Shown here piece after piece: positions 53,784 to 62,630 of a stretch of 64,000 nt of DNA (position 1 is the first letter of the stretch; every line of letters starts with the position of its first letter). The notes under the pieces were generated by a model, which did not search any database, was not told the origin of the DNA, and saw nothing but the letters and a program-made list of their open reading frames with translations. The position numbers and the translations under genes were made by a program. Source of the DNA: Leucobacter sp. G161 (lineage in GTDB: Bacteria > Actinomycetota > Actinomycetes > Actinomycetales > Microbacteriaceae); contig NZ_LOHP01000053.1 in NCBI RefSeq assembly GCF_001482305.1, positions 1 to 64,000 of the forward strand. The letters are read 5' to 3'.

Positions 53784-55247
53784 ATGGCAGAACGCTCACT
53801 CGCTGTTGTCATCCTGGCCGCTGGCCAGGGCACCAGAATGAAGTCGACGCTTCCGAAGGTGCTGCACCGCATCGGTGGCCGTTCTCTCATCGAGCACGTG
53901 CTCGACACCGCAGCCGCGCTCACCCCAGAGCGGATCGTGGCGGTCGTGCGACACGACCGTGATCGCGTCTCGGCTGCGATCCTCAATCATGCGCCCGACA
54001 CGGTGATCGTTGATCAGGACGAGGTACCCGGCACCGGCCGTGCGGTGGAGCTTGCGCTCGCCGCCCTGCCGACGGACTTTGACGGCTCGGTCGTGGTGCT
54101 CTCTGGCGACGCACCGCTCGTTGACGGCCCCTCGATCGATGGGCTGCTCGACAGTCACTTCGCAGAACAGCGCGACATGACGCTGCTCTCGGCGCTGCTC
54201 GATAACCCCACGGGGCTCGGCCGGATCCTCCGCGATGCCTCCGGCGGCATGACAGGAATCGTCGAGGAAAAGGACGCAAGCGACGAGCAGCGTCTCATCA
54301 CCGAGATCAACGGTGGCATCTACGTGTTCGCGTTCCGTGCACTGGCGCGCGCGCTCGCTGACATCGACACCAACAACGCGCAGGGCGAGAAGTACCTCAC
54401 CGACGCGGCTTCGCGAATCCTTGCGAGCGGCGGCGGAGTGGAAGCGGTCGCAACGACTGACCCGTGGGTCGTCGCCGGCGTGAACGATCGCGCCCAGCTT
54501 GCAGATGCGGGCCGCGAACTCAATGCGCGAATCATTCGCGGGCACCAGCGCAACGGCGTCACGATCGTAGATCCCGCGACGACGTGGATCGACGCGGACG
54601 TATCTCTTGCGTCCGACGTCGAGATCCTGCCAGGCACCTTCCTGCACGGAGCGACCTCGGTCAGCACCGGGTCCGTGATCGGCCCGGATACGACGCTCAC
54701 CGACTGCGAGGTGGGTGAGGGCGTCCGAGTACGACGGTCTGAGGCGACGCTTGCCGTGTTCCAGGCGGGCGCAGAGATTGGCCCATTTGCCTACATCCGT
54801 CCGGGCACCGAGCTCGGCGAGGGCGGCAAGATCGGTGCCTTTGTGGAGGCGAAGAACGCGCGCATTGGCGACGGCTCAAAGGTGCCGCACCTCAGCTACG
54901 TCGGCGATGTCACCGTCGGCGAAGGGTCGAACATCGGGGCCGGGACGATCGTCGCGAATTACGACGGCGTAAACAAACACCAAACGGTGGTGGGAGACGC
55001 TGTACGTATCGGCTCTAAGAATGTCCTCATCGCTCCGGTTACCATTGAAGATGGAACGTACACCGCGGCGGGGACGATCGTACGTAAGAACGTGCCCGCT
55101 GGCGCGCTCGCGATGACCGTGGCTCCCCAGCGCAACCTGGAGGGCTGGGTCACCGAGAACCGCCAGGGTACGACCTCCGCAGCAGCCGCGGAGCGGGCTG
55201 CACAGCCCGCAACAGACTCACTCAACGACACACCTCACACAACGTAA
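53784..55247 (+). CDS. glmU: GlmU, bifunctional N-acetylglucosamine-1-phosphate uridyltransferase/acetyltransferase
   Basis: 487 residues. Uridyltransferase motif LAAGQGTRMKSTLPKVLH (residues 11-28), GDAPLVDG, EINGGIYVF; then a left-handed beta-helix with hexapeptide repeats (GPFAYIRPGTELGEGGKIGAF, GSNIGAGTIVANYDGVNKH). It makes UDP-GlcNAc for peptidoglycan. The ATG was chosen because MAERSLAVVILAAGQG is the conserved start; the frame is open upstream but would cross the tRNA gene. prs follows by 28 bp. The C-terminal Ala-rich tail is typical of actinobacteria. Confidence 0.96.
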   Translation: MAERSLAVVILAAGQGTRMKSTLPKVLHRIGGRSLIEHVLDTAAALTPERIVAVVRHDRDRVSAAILNHAPDTVIVDQDEVPGTGRAVELALAALPTDFDGSVVVLSGDAPLVDGPSIDGLLDSHFAEQRDMTLLSALLDNPTGLGRILRDASGGMTGIVEEKDASDEQRLITEINGGIYVFAFRALARALADIDTNNAQGEKYLTDAASRILASGGGVEAVATTDPWVVAGVNDRAQLADAGRELNARIIRGHQRNGVTIVDPATTWIDADVSLASDVEILPGTFLHGATSVSTGSVIGPDTTLTDCEVGEGVRVRRSEATLAVFQAGAEIGPFAYIRPGTELGEGGKIGAFVEAKNARIGDGSKVPHLSYVGDVTVGEGSNIGAGTIVANYDGVNKHQTVVGDAVRIGSKNVLIAPVTIEDGTYTAAGTIVRKNVPAGALAMTVAPQRNLEGWVTENRQGTTSAAAAERAAQPATDSLNDTPHTT

Positions 55248-55275
55248 TTACCGAAGGGCAAGTGGGAAAGCACTG

Positions 55276-56253
55276 ATGAGCAAAATCGAGATGACCGGGC
55301 AGAAAAAGCTCGTTCTCATTACCGGACGGGCCTACCCAGAGCTCGCCGAACAGGTCGCCGCTGAGCTTGGCGCCGAACTCGTTCCCACCGATGCCCGCAC
55401 CTTCGCGAACGGTGAGCTCTACGCCCGGTTCGACGAAAGCGTGCGCGGATCCGATGCGTTCGTGATCCAGTCACACACGAACCCGATCAACGAGTGGCTC
55501 ATGGAGCAGCTCATTATGGTCGATGCGCTCAAGCGCGCCTCGGCGAAGCGGATCACGGTTGTCGCGCCGTTCTACCCGTACTCGCGTCAGGACAAGAAGG
55601 GTCGCGGTCGCGAGCCCATCTCGGCACGCCTCGTCGCCGACCTGTTCAAGACCGCCGGCGCGGATCGCATCATGTCGGTCGACCTCCACGCGTCGCAGAT
55701 CCAGGGCTTCTTCGACGGCCCCGTCGACCACCTGTTCGCGATGCCGGTGCTGCTCGAGCACTTCCAGAAGACCATCAACCGTGACGACCTCGTTGTCGTG
55801 TCGCCCGACATGGGCCGCGTGCGCGTTGCCGACGTCTGGAGCGACAAGCTCGGCGCGCCGCTCGCGATCATTCACAAGCGCCGCGATCCGCTCGTGCCGA
55901 ACCAGGTGAGTGTGCACGAGATCGTCGGTGACGTGAAGGACCGCTGGTGCGTCGTCGTTGACGACATGATTGACACCGGTGGCACCATCGCAAAGGCAGC
56001 TGCGGCGCTGAAGGCAAATGGCGCTCGTGGCGTCACCATCGCGTGCACGCACGCGATCTTCTCCGGCGACGCGATCAAGCACCTGTCGCAGGACTTCATC
56101 GATCAGGTTGTCGTCACCGACACGCTCCCGGTGCCCGAGGAGAAACGGTTCGAGAAGCTCACCGTGCTGCCGATCGCACCGCTGCTGGCGAAGGCGATCC
56201 ACGAGGTCTTCGAAGACGGCTCCGTGACGTCACTGTTCGAGGGTGCCGCCTAA
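55276..56253 (+). CDS. prs: Ribose-phosphate pyrophosphokinase
   Basis: 325 residues, class I PRPP synthetase. Motifs: RFDESVRGSDAFVIQS, KRITVVAPFYPYSRQDKK, SVDLHASQIQGFF, and the PRPP loop VVVDDMIDTGGTIAKAA. It makes PRPP from ribose-5-phosphate and ATP for nucleotide, His and Trp synthesis. It follows glmU, as in most actinobacteria, where rplY and pth are next; here rplY is 7 kb away. A long hairpin follows its stop. Confidence 0.96.
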   Translation: MSKIEMTGQKKLVLITGRAYPELAEQVAAELGAELVPTDARTFANGELYARFDESVRGSDAFVIQSHTNPINEWLMEQLIMVDALKRASAKRITVVAPFYPYSRQDKKGRGREPISARLVADLFKTAGADRIMSVDLHASQIQGFFDGPVDHLFAMPVLLEHFQKTINRDDLVVVSPDMGRVRVADVWSDKLGAPLAIIHKRRDPLVPNQVSVHEIVGDVKDRWCVVVDDMIDTGGTIAKAAAALKANGARGVTIACTHAIFSGDAIKHLSQDFIDQVVVTDTLPVPEEKRFEKLTVLPIAPLLAKAIHEVFEDGSVTSLFEGAA

Positions 56254-56281
56254 GCACGCCTCCCTGCTGCGTCTGCAGTTC

Positions 56282-56349
56282 GATCTGGGATCCACCAAAG
56301 ATATGCCCGCAATCGCGGTGTACGACATATCTTCGGTGGATCCCAGATC
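56282..56349. terminator. Long hairpin after prs
   Basis: Outer stem of 15 bp (GATCTGGGATCCACC and complement), an A/C mismatch, then 8 bp AAGATATG/CATATCTT, with an internal CCGC/GCGG. Followed by no T-run. It shares a core (TATGCC-N4-ATCGC-N9-CATA) with the hairpin at 32445-32492, though the arms differ. Confidence 0.65.
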
Positions 56350-56360
56350 TATGTGTGCTG

Positions 56361-56425
56361 CAGGTGGAGGTGCAGGTGCTGGTGCAGGGTGCAGGGTGCA
56401 GGGGCTGGTGCAGGGCGCAGGTGCC
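56361..56425. repeat. GGTGCAG-type short tandem repeat tract
   Basis: Imperfect repeats of GGTGCAG (with variants GGTGCTG, GGGTGCA, GGCGCAG) between prs and the serine hydrolase gene. The period is not fixed. No open frame uses it convincingly. It may be a slippage-prone tract. Confidence 0.55.
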
Positions 56426-56426
56426 C

Positions 56427-57563
56427 CTACTTGACGGCTGCGAGGATCTCGGTGAGGTAGGCGGCTGACCGCTCCGACCCGATGATTCCCGGCGACATCT
56501 TGTTCATCACGTACGAGACTGTCACGCGGCGTTCGGGGAACATGAGCGCGAGGGAGCCTCCCCAGCCTCCCCAGAAACAGACGCGTTCGTCTGGAATGTA
56601 CGGCAGCGTTGTTGGCTCGGGGAGCCCGAACCCGATGCCGAACCGCAGCGGCACACCAAGGACGAGGTCTACGTTGTGGGACTGCTCCTCGAAGATCAGG
56701 TCGATCGTTGGTGGCGAGAGTAGCCGGACTCCGTCGATCTCCCCGCCGCGTGAGATCACCGAGAACGTCCGGGCGAGTGCGCGGGCGTTTGTGTGGCCGT
56801 TCATTGCGCCCATGTCAGCACGTCGCCAAGCGATGGTGTTCGCGGCTGCAGCTTCGATGACGGGCCCCGTAAACGTTTTCACCCGCGGTGAATCTGGCAT
56901 CGTCTGTGCCGCACTCATGTCGATCGGTGGGGGCGGGACGATCTCCGCGACACGGTGGTCGTCTGCCGTTCCTGCGCCAATCTGCAGGTCCGTGCCGAGC
57001 GGAAGAGCGATCTCCTCGGCGACGAACTGCTTGAGTGTCTTCCCTGTGACGCGCCGCAGCACTTCTCCGAGCAGATGCCCCTGGTTCTGGGCGTGATAGC
57101 CCGACGCGGTTCCGGGCTCCCACCAGGGCGCCTGCTGAGCGAGCTTCGCGGTCGACGCCTCCCAGTCGTACATCTCAGCGATGGTCATCGGCTGCTCCCA
57201 TCCCGAGACCCCGGAGGTGTGAGACATGAGGTGCCGTACCAGCACGGCTTCCTTCCCGTGCTGTGCGAACTCGGGCCAGTATGTCGCGACGGGTTCGTCG
57301 ACGTCGATGAGGCCGCGGTCGACGAGCATGAGTATCGCGAGTGCCGTGATCTCCTTCGTGATTGACCAGACGTTGACGATGGTGCCGGCCTGCCACGGCC
57401 GCGTCCGGGCGGCGTCTGCGTAGCCACCCCACAGGTCAACGACGCTGTCGCCGTCGATGTCGACCGCAATGGCGGCTCCGAGTTCGTCACCCGACGCGAT
57501 GTTTGCTGTGAGTAGCTCGGTGAGTCGTGTGAAGCGTGGGTCGGTGTGTCCGTTCACTGTCAT
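56427..57563 (-). CDS. Serine hydrolase (beta-lactamase family, EstB-like)
   Basis: 378 residues. Class C beta-lactamase/esterase fold: the SxxK motif is WSITKE (Ser, Lys), the second motif YHAQNQ (Tyr-x-Asn-like), and a late GGWGGSLAL. Such proteins are usually esterases, peptidases or penicillin-binding-protein-like enzymes, not true beta-lactamases. The ATG was chosen for GGGAGG upstream; no signal peptide is seen, so it is probably cytoplasmic. The substrate is unknown. It ends next to the repeat tract. Confidence 0.85.
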   Translation of the reverse strand: MTVNGHTDPRFTRLTELLTANIASGDELGAAIAVDIDGDSVVDLWGGYADAARTRPWQAGTIVNVWSITKEITALAILMLVDRGLIDVDEPVATYWPEFAQHGKEAVLVRHLMSHTSGVSGWEQPMTIAEMYDWEASTAKLAQQAPWWEPGTASGYHAQNQGHLLGEVLRRVTGKTLKQFVAEEIALPLGTDLQIGAGTADDHRVAEIVPPPPIDMSAAQTMPDSPRVKTFTGPVIEAAAANTIAWRRADMGAMNGHTNARALARTFSVISRGGEIDGVRLLSPPTIDLIFEEQSHNVDLVLGVPLRFGIGFGLPEPTTLPYIPDERVCFWGGWGGSLALMFPERRVTVSYVMNKMSPGIIGSERSAAYLTEILAAVK

Positions 57564-57674
57564 TCCATGTCCTCCCTCGGAAGTCGCCTTACTCGGCGAC
57601 GCTGGCTCGAGCCGGGGAACACGCTGGGCGCTCAGCGGTGAAGGATAGCTGGTCCGAATCATCGTGGCCGCGGA

Positions 57675-57702
57675 GATATATTCCCGTTGCTCGTTGAGTA
57701 AA
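57675..57702 (-). promoter_or_regulatory. Possible promoter of serine hydrolase gene
   Basis: On the minus strand, TTTACT and TATATC are separated by 16 bases, in an unusually AT-rich patch about 110 bp upstream of the start. Weak match to a sigma-70-type promoter; nothing else is seen in this 224 bp gap. Confidence 0.3.
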
Positions 57703-57787
57703 TACTAATCTGCTGTTGCGCTGTTCGGGGGTGGGGGCCTGGGTGATCTTGAAATCAGGGCACGCGCCGAGCGCGGATTCAGTCCAG

Positions 57788-59677
57788 TTACAGTGGCAGC
57801 GTTGCGCGAACTGAGAACCCGCCGTCTGCGGTGGGGCCGGCGGCAATGGTGCCGCCCAGCACCGCAACGCGTTCGCTGAGCCCAGAGAGCCCGCTCCCCG
57901 AACCAGCTGCCCCACCCATGGGGAGGCTCGGCGGCCCGTTCGTGACGGCGACCGTGATCTCGGCGTCGGTCACCGCAATGGTGACGTCGATATCAGCGCC
58001 GGGGGAATGCCGCATCGCGTTGCTGAGCGCTTCCTGCGCGATGCGGTAGGTGGTGAGCGCGGTGGCGGCGGGAACCCGCGCGGTTGCGTCCCCGTCAGCG
58101 CAGCCGTCTGCCCGATACGCGATGGTTGCTCCGGACTGCCGGCTTGTCTCAATGAGTGCGGGCAGGTCGGCAAGTGTTGGCTGCGGTACGAGCGGCGCGG
58201 TTCCCTCGGGCGCACGCAGCGTGGCGAGCAGGCTTCGCATCTCGGTGAGTGCCTGACGTGAGGATTGCGCAATGGCCGCGAATTCGGCCTCCGCGGCCTC
58301 GTCGAGTCCGGGGATACGGTATTTCGCGGTGTTGGCCTGAATGCTGACGACGGACATGCTGTGGGCGACGACGTCGTGCAGTTCGCGTGCAACGAGGTTT
58401 CGCGCGGCGAGCTCGCGCTGCTTGGCGTCAAGCTCGGCGTTCGCGCGACGTTCCTCGACGAGCGCCCCGCGGTCGGCAGCGAACGCCCGGATGACAATCC
58501 CGAGAAGTACAATGCCGAGCGAGATTGAGGCGCTGACGACAATGTTGGTGACGGCGCCAGATGTGAACCCGGATCCGGCTGGCACCGTTGCAATCACGGC
58601 GAGCTGGGGGAGCAGCCATGCGGTGATCGCCCACGGCCAACGGTGGCGAAGCGCGACGATGAGCGCGATCCCGGACTGCACAATGAGCATGCTGACCGGC
58701 CACGGCCACGGAACCGCGGGATGGATTGCGGCGACGAGCGCGGTGACTGCCGGAATGACCGCGGCCACAGCAATTGCAATCGCTGGGAGTCGAATCGCGA
58801 GGAGGAGCGCCGCTGCCTGCCCGATGACGAGCACCATCGCGATAGCGACGTGCACCGAGTAGATACTCGAGAGCACCGGCCAGCCGACGGCGACCAGGAT
58901 CGCGGCTGAGTAGCCCGCGGTAATCCACGCCCATCCCTCTGCCGAGCTGATTCGGCGAGCCAATGGGCGCTGCCACTCTCGCTCCGTCGGAGAAGCAGAC
59001 GCCGAGCAGAGCGCGGCGCGGGTGACGGTTGCGTCGAGCAGTGCGAGGCCGCGCACGATCGGTGGCGTCAGCGCGCAGGCGGCGATGCCGAAGACCGTGT
59101 ACACGGTCGCCTCAGCTGCGAAGGAATTCGCGACCTCGGGGGAGATGGCGCCCTCCGAGATGGCGATGAGAAAGTTTGCCGGGAACGTGTTGCCCTCGCG
59201 AGGGAGGAAGAATCCCCAAAAGGCCCAGGTGATGCCGCCGAGTGCCGCTGACACCCACGTGATGGTGACCACGAACGTGAAGAGACGCAGCGGGAAGCTG
59301 ACGAAGGTCTCGAAGACGAGGTCGAGCCAGCGGCGGGGGTCACGCAAGAGCCGAAGGAGTCCGGCCATTCCCGCGCCACGTTCGAGATACTGCGGGGCGG
59401 TCACTCCGCCGCCCCACCAGTGGAGTCGGTTCCGGGAGAGTTCGGCGAAGAACGACGCGCAGAGCAGTGTCACCGGAAGCAGGAGTACGCCCACCCAAAT
59501 GATCGCGGTGGTGACAGACGTCACGAAGAGGGTGAGGAGGAGTGAGAACGACAGCACCGAGATGGGAAAGCCCGGGAGGATGTAGCCGAGGTCTCGCCCG
59601 ATCATCGTGAGCGAGTAGAGCCCGCGCCTGGGCGGGGCCGCGGAGGCCCGCTGATCCGCCTGGAGGTGGTTGTCCAT
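57788..59677 (-). CDS. Sensor histidine kinase (NarL/DesK type)
   Basis: 629 residues. The N-terminal part has several membrane helices in a sensor domain (SVLSFSLLLTLFVTSVTTAI), a second helix set at about residues 240-400, then HisKA_3 (VARELHDVVAHSMSVVSIQA) with the phospho-His, and a C-terminal ATPase (AQEALSNAMRHSPGAD, AGSGSGLSGLSERVAVLGG). The response regulator gene lies divergently 175 bp away. Signal unknown; many such actinobacterial systems sense cell envelope stress. Confidence 0.92.
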   Translation of the reverse strand: MDNHLQADQRASAAPPRRGLYSLTMIGRDLGYILPGFPISVLSFSLLLTLFVTSVTTAIIWVGVLLLPVTLLCASFFAELSRNRLHWWGGGVTAPQYLERGAGMAGLLRLLRDPRRWLDLVFETFVSFPLRLFTFVVTITWVSAALGGITWAFWGFFLPREGNTFPANFLIAISEGAISPEVANSFAAEATVYTVFGIAACALTPPIVRGLALLDATVTRAALCSASASPTEREWQRPLARRISSAEGWAWITAGYSAAILVAVGWPVLSSIYSVHVAIAMVLVIGQAAALLLAIRLPAIAIAVAAVIPAVTALVAAIHPAVPWPWPVSMLIVQSGIALIVALRHRWPWAITAWLLPQLAVIATVPAGSGFTSGAVTNIVVSASISLGIVLLGIVIRAFAADRGALVEERRANAELDAKQRELAARNLVARELHDVVAHSMSVVSIQANTAKYRIPGLDEAAEAEFAAIAQSSRQALTEMRSLLATLRAPEGTAPLVPQPTLADLPALIETSRQSGATIAYRADGCADGDATARVPAATALTTYRIAQEALSNAMRHSPGADIDVTIAVTDAEITVAVTNGPPSLPMGGAAGSGSGLSGLSERVAVLGGTIAAGPTADGGFSVRATLPL

Positions 59678-59852
59678 GGTGAAAGTGTTCCCTATCTGTC
59701 GGCCTTCGCCTCACTGTAGAGATTGGGTGGCGGGCAGAGCATCCCCCAGCGGAGTGATCCCCAGGGTACTCCTGGTCCCTCGCTGGAGTGAAGCTGAGGT
59801 GCATCGGCTGTTCCCGCGAGCCACTTCGAGCCCTGGCGCCTATGATCGACGG

Positions 59853-60536
59853 ATGAGCACCTCCACGCCCGAACCCCAGCCCATCCGCGTCGCCATCGTC
59901 GACGATCAGGAGATGGTGCGCCAGGGTTTCGGCGCACTGCTGGGCGCCCAGCCCGACATTACCGTCGTGGGTGACGCGGCCGACGGTGACGCCGCGGTGG
60001 AGCTGGTGCGCCGCACGCGCCCGCACGTGCTCCTCATGGACATTCGCATGCCCCGCATGAACGGCCTCGACGCGACGCGTGCCGTGCTCGCGCGCCCCGG
60101 CGACGACAACCCGCGGGTGATCATGCTCACGACATTCGACGCCGACGAGTACGTGTTCGCCGCCCTCCGGGCCGGCGCGAGCGGGTTTCTGCTCAAGGAC
60201 GCAAGCGCGGAGGATCTTGTGCAGGCGGTGCGGATCGTTGCTGGCGGCGAGGCCCTGCTCGCGCCGTCGGTGACGCGGCGGCTCATCGCCGACTACGCCG
60301 CCCGGCCTGAGCCGAAGCAGCGGGCGACGCTGTCGCAGCTCACCGAACGTGAACTCGAGGTGATGCGGCTCGTGGCGTCCGGGCAGACGAACGCGGAGCT
60401 CGCGGCCGCGCTGTTTCTCTCGGAGCAGACGGTGAAGACGCACGTGTCGCGGATCCTCTCGAAGCTCGGGCTGCGCGACCGGACGCAGATCGTCGTCGCT
60501 GCCTACGAGTCGGGCCTCGTGAGTGTCGCCGACTAG
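59853..60536 (+). CDS. LuxR/NarL-type response regulator
   Basis: 227 residues. Receiver domain with IVDDQ (residues 15-19) and phospho-acceptor Asp63 (VLLMDIRMPRMNGLDATRAV); switch LTTFDADEY; then the LuxR helix-turn-helix LTERELEVMRLVASGQTNAE, LFLSEQTVKTHVSRILSKL. Start: the ATG of MSTSTPE, before the first conserved strand. Partner of the divergent kinase. Confidence 0.93.
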   Translation: MSTSTPEPQPIRVAIVDDQEMVRQGFGALLGAQPDITVVGDAADGDAAVELVRRTRPHVLLMDIRMPRMNGLDATRAVLARPGDDNPRVIMLTTFDADEYVFAALRAGASGFLLKDASAEDLVQAVRIVAGGEALLAPSVTRRLIADYAARPEPKQRATLSQLTERELEVMRLVASGQTNAELAAALFLSEQTVKTHVSRILSKLGLRDRTQIVVAAYESGLVSVAD

Positions 60537-60652
60537 CGGCGCTGACTAACGACGCAGACGTGGGGCGCTCGGGCGTTCAGCTGCCCAGACGCTCGTGCAC
60601 CGCGGCACGAGCCAGCCTCGCCTGCGTGTACCACGTTCGCCGGCAGCCAAAA

Positions 60653-60677
60653 CAGTAGTTGCCTGAGGCAACTACTG
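60653..60677. promoter_or_regulatory. MarR-type operator
   Basis: A perfect 25-base palindrome: CAGTAGTTGCCT, a central G, and its exact complement. It contains TTGCCT-N-AGGCAA, a motif of MarR-family sites. It ends 13 bases before the marR gene start, so autoregulation is likely. Confidence 0.75.
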
Positions 60678-60690
60678 GTAGCCTTGAAGC

Positions 60691-61146
60691 ATGAACGAAC
60701 GCCCACGCGAAGAAGCGGTGCACGAGCTGCTTGCCGCGGTGATCGGCCTGGTCCGAGACTGGAACGCGGTCTCCACGCAGGGCAGCGTCGCGCGCGCAGT
60801 CGGCGTCGAGATCCCCGCTGGTGACGTGCGTGCGCTCTACACGATGGGGCTGCTCGGCGGATCCATCCGCCCCGCCGCTCTCGCTGACGAGCTCGCGCAG
60901 AGCCGGCCGACCACGAGCAAGCTCATCGCGCGGCTCGAAGCCGCAGGCCTCGTCGAACGAGCGCGCGGCGAAGGGGATCAGCGCGCCATCGAGATCGCCT
61001 TCACCGAGCAGGGACGCGACGCCTACGAGCGCCTCGCCGCTGCGGGGACGCAGCTGGTCGAACGGGCGATGGCACATCAAACGACCGCGGAGATCGACGT
61101 GATCACTGCGGCATCCAGGAGGCTCACGGGGGAGTTTCGCGACTAA
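60691..61146 (+). CDS. MarR-family regulator
   Basis: 151 residues. Winged helix: VRALYTMGLLGGSIRPAALA, QSRPTTSKLIARLEAAGLVE, RAIEIAFTEQGRDAYERL. Upstream is a perfect MarR operator, 13 bases before the start. The SDR gene 92 bp downstream is the likely co-regulated target. Ligand unknown. Confidence 0.92.
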   Translation: MNERPREEAVHELLAAVIGLVRDWNAVSTQGSVARAVGVEIPAGDVRALYTMGLLGGSIRPAALADELAQSRPTTSKLIARLEAAGLVERARGEGDQRAIEIAFTEQGRDAYERLAAAGTQLVERAMAHQTTAEIDVITAASRRLTGEFRD

Positions 61147-61195
61147 ACGCGGGTGGATCGTTACCACCTGGGGACGCCCCACACGGGGAAGTACC

Positions 61196-61218
61196 ACTGC
61201 GCGCTCAGCGCGCGCAGT
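61196..61218. terminator. Inverted repeat between marR and SDR genes
   Basis: ACTGCGCGC and GCGCGCAGT, 9 bp, with a 5-base loop. It lies 21 bases before the SDR start, so it could be an attenuator or weak terminator. Confidence 0.4.
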
Positions 61219-61238
61219 ACAGCAGAAGGAGAAACACT

Positions 61239-62033
61239 ATGACTCGCACATACGTTGTCACCGGCTCGGCCTCGGGCATCGGAGCCGCCACCGCGCAGAC
61301 GCTTCGCGACCGCGGCGACCGCGTCATCGGCATTGACCTGGCAGGCGCCGAGGTTGAGGCAGACCTGTCCACCAATGCGGGCCGCCTCGACGCAGCGAAG
61401 CGCGCCACAGACCTCGCCGGCGGCGTGATCGACGGCGTCATCGCCTGCGCCGGCATCTCGGCACCGATCGCCAAGACCATCTCGATCAACTACTTCGGTG
61501 TCACGGAACTGCTCGAGGCGCTGCAGCCCGCGCTCGCCGCATCAGACGCCCCGCGCGCGGCGGTGGTCTCTTCGATGGCCTCGCTGCAGCCGAACTCGAA
61601 GGAGATGGTGGAAGCGGCGCTCTCAGGTGACGAGGCGAAGACGCTCGCAATCGCCGAGTCGATTGTTGCGCAGGGGCCCGAGGCCGGCTATGCCGTGTAT
61701 CCCTCGTCGAAGCGTGCGATTGCGCGCTGGGTACGCCGCGAATCGATCACCCCGGCCTGGGCCGGTGCAGGCATCGCCCTGAATGCGGTGGCGCCCGGAA
61801 CCGTCGTCACCCCGATGACGGCCGAGCTCCTCGCAACTGAAGAGGGTCGCGCGATGGTCGACTCGGCAGTGCCGATGCCATTGAACTCGCACCAGCCCGC
61901 GCAGTCGATCGCCGATGTGCTCATCTGGCTCACCGACGCGCAGAACACGCACATGGCGGGCCAGGTCATCTACTGTGACGGCGGCGCGGACGCGACGCTG
62001 CGCGGCGACGACATCTGGTCGTGGAACGACTAA
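61239..62033 (+). CDS. Short-chain dehydrogenase/reductase
   Basis: 264 residues. Cofactor motif VVTGSASGIGAATA, ACAG, catalytic Ser (VVSSMAS) and YPSSKRA (YxxxK). The insert between Ser and Tyr (QPNSKEMVEAALSGDEAKTL) is like 3-alpha-hydroxysteroid dehydrogenase-type SDRs. It probably reduces or oxidises a hydroxyl substrate with NAD(P). AAGGAG precedes the ATG. It follows marR, which may control it in response to a toxic carbonyl compound. Confidence 0.9.
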   Translation: MTRTYVVTGSASGIGAATAQTLRDRGDRVIGIDLAGAEVEADLSTNAGRLDAAKRATDLAGGVIDGVIACAGISAPIAKTISINYFGVTELLEALQPALAASDAPRAAVVSSMASLQPNSKEMVEAALSGDEAKTLAIAESIVAQGPEAGYAVYPSSKRAIARWVRRESITPAWAGAGIALNAVAPGTVVTPMTAELLATEEGRAMVDSAVPMPLNSHQPAQSIADVLIWLTDAQNTHMAGQVIYCDGGADATLRGDDIWSWND

Positions 62034-62074
62034 ACGTCGCTGTGGCACCCGAAGCGGAAATAGTTTCGGGGCCC

Positions 62075-62107
62075 GGGGCGTTTCATCGAAGCGGAATGGA
62101 ACGCCCC
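62075..62107. terminator. Hairpin after SDR gene
   Basis: GGGGCGTT and AACGCCCC pair over 8 bp, extended by a few weaker pairs, with a loop of about 9-16 bases. It begins 42 bases after the SDR stop and ends 24 bases before the next start. Confidence 0.5.
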
Positions 62108-62130
62108 CGAAGAAGTGATGAGGTCAGGCG

Positions 62131-62601
62131 ATGACACCAGCAGACGTGAACGAACAAGTGCCGCGGGCGGCGTCCGACGCCGCCTCTCGCGGTTTGGCGG
62201 TCGAGTTCGTGCAGCGCGATGGCTCCGGCCGCCCGACGTCCGGCGAGTTCGGCGGGGCGACGGTCGCGAAGACCGTCGTGGTGCAGCGCGGCGACTCGTT
62301 CGTGTTCGTGCTCACCCCGCTCGACGCCCAGTTCAGCTGGGCGAAGCTCCGCTCGCACCTCGGCGTCAACCGTCTCTCGCTGCCCGACGCCGACGCGGCG
62401 TTTGCGGCCACGGGCTACGAGCGCGGCACGATCACCCCTCTCGGTGCTTCGACAGCCTGGCCTGTCATCCTCGACAGGAGCCTTGCCGGCGAGGAGATCC
62501 TCGTCGGCGCGGGTCAGCACGGGATCGGGGCACGCGTGCGTGCCGATGACCTCGCGCGGGCCTACGGGGCAGAGGTCGCCCAGTTGACTGACGTGGTCTG
62601 A
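62131..62601 (+). CDS. YbaK/EbsC-family aminoacyl-tRNA deacylase-like protein
   Basis: 156 residues. The central segment KTVVVQRGDSFVFVLTPLDA, then LGVNRLSLPDADAA and GYERGTITPLG, fits the YbaK/ProX trans-editing fold, with a Lys in KTVVV and the G-T-I-T-P loop. Such proteins deacylate mischarged tRNA, e.g. Cys- or Ala-tRNA-Pro. The N-terminal 45 residues are not typical. Specificity unknown. Confidence 0.8.
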   Translation: MTPADVNEQVPRAASDAASRGLAVEFVQRDGSGRPTSGEFGGATVAKTVVVQRGDSFVFVLTPLDAQFSWAKLRSHLGVNRLSLPDADAAFAATGYERGTITPLGASTAWPVILDRSLAGEEILVGAGQHGIGARVRADDLARAYGAEVAQLTDVV

Positions 62602-62630
62602 TCCAGCCCACCCACCGCACGGAGGACACA

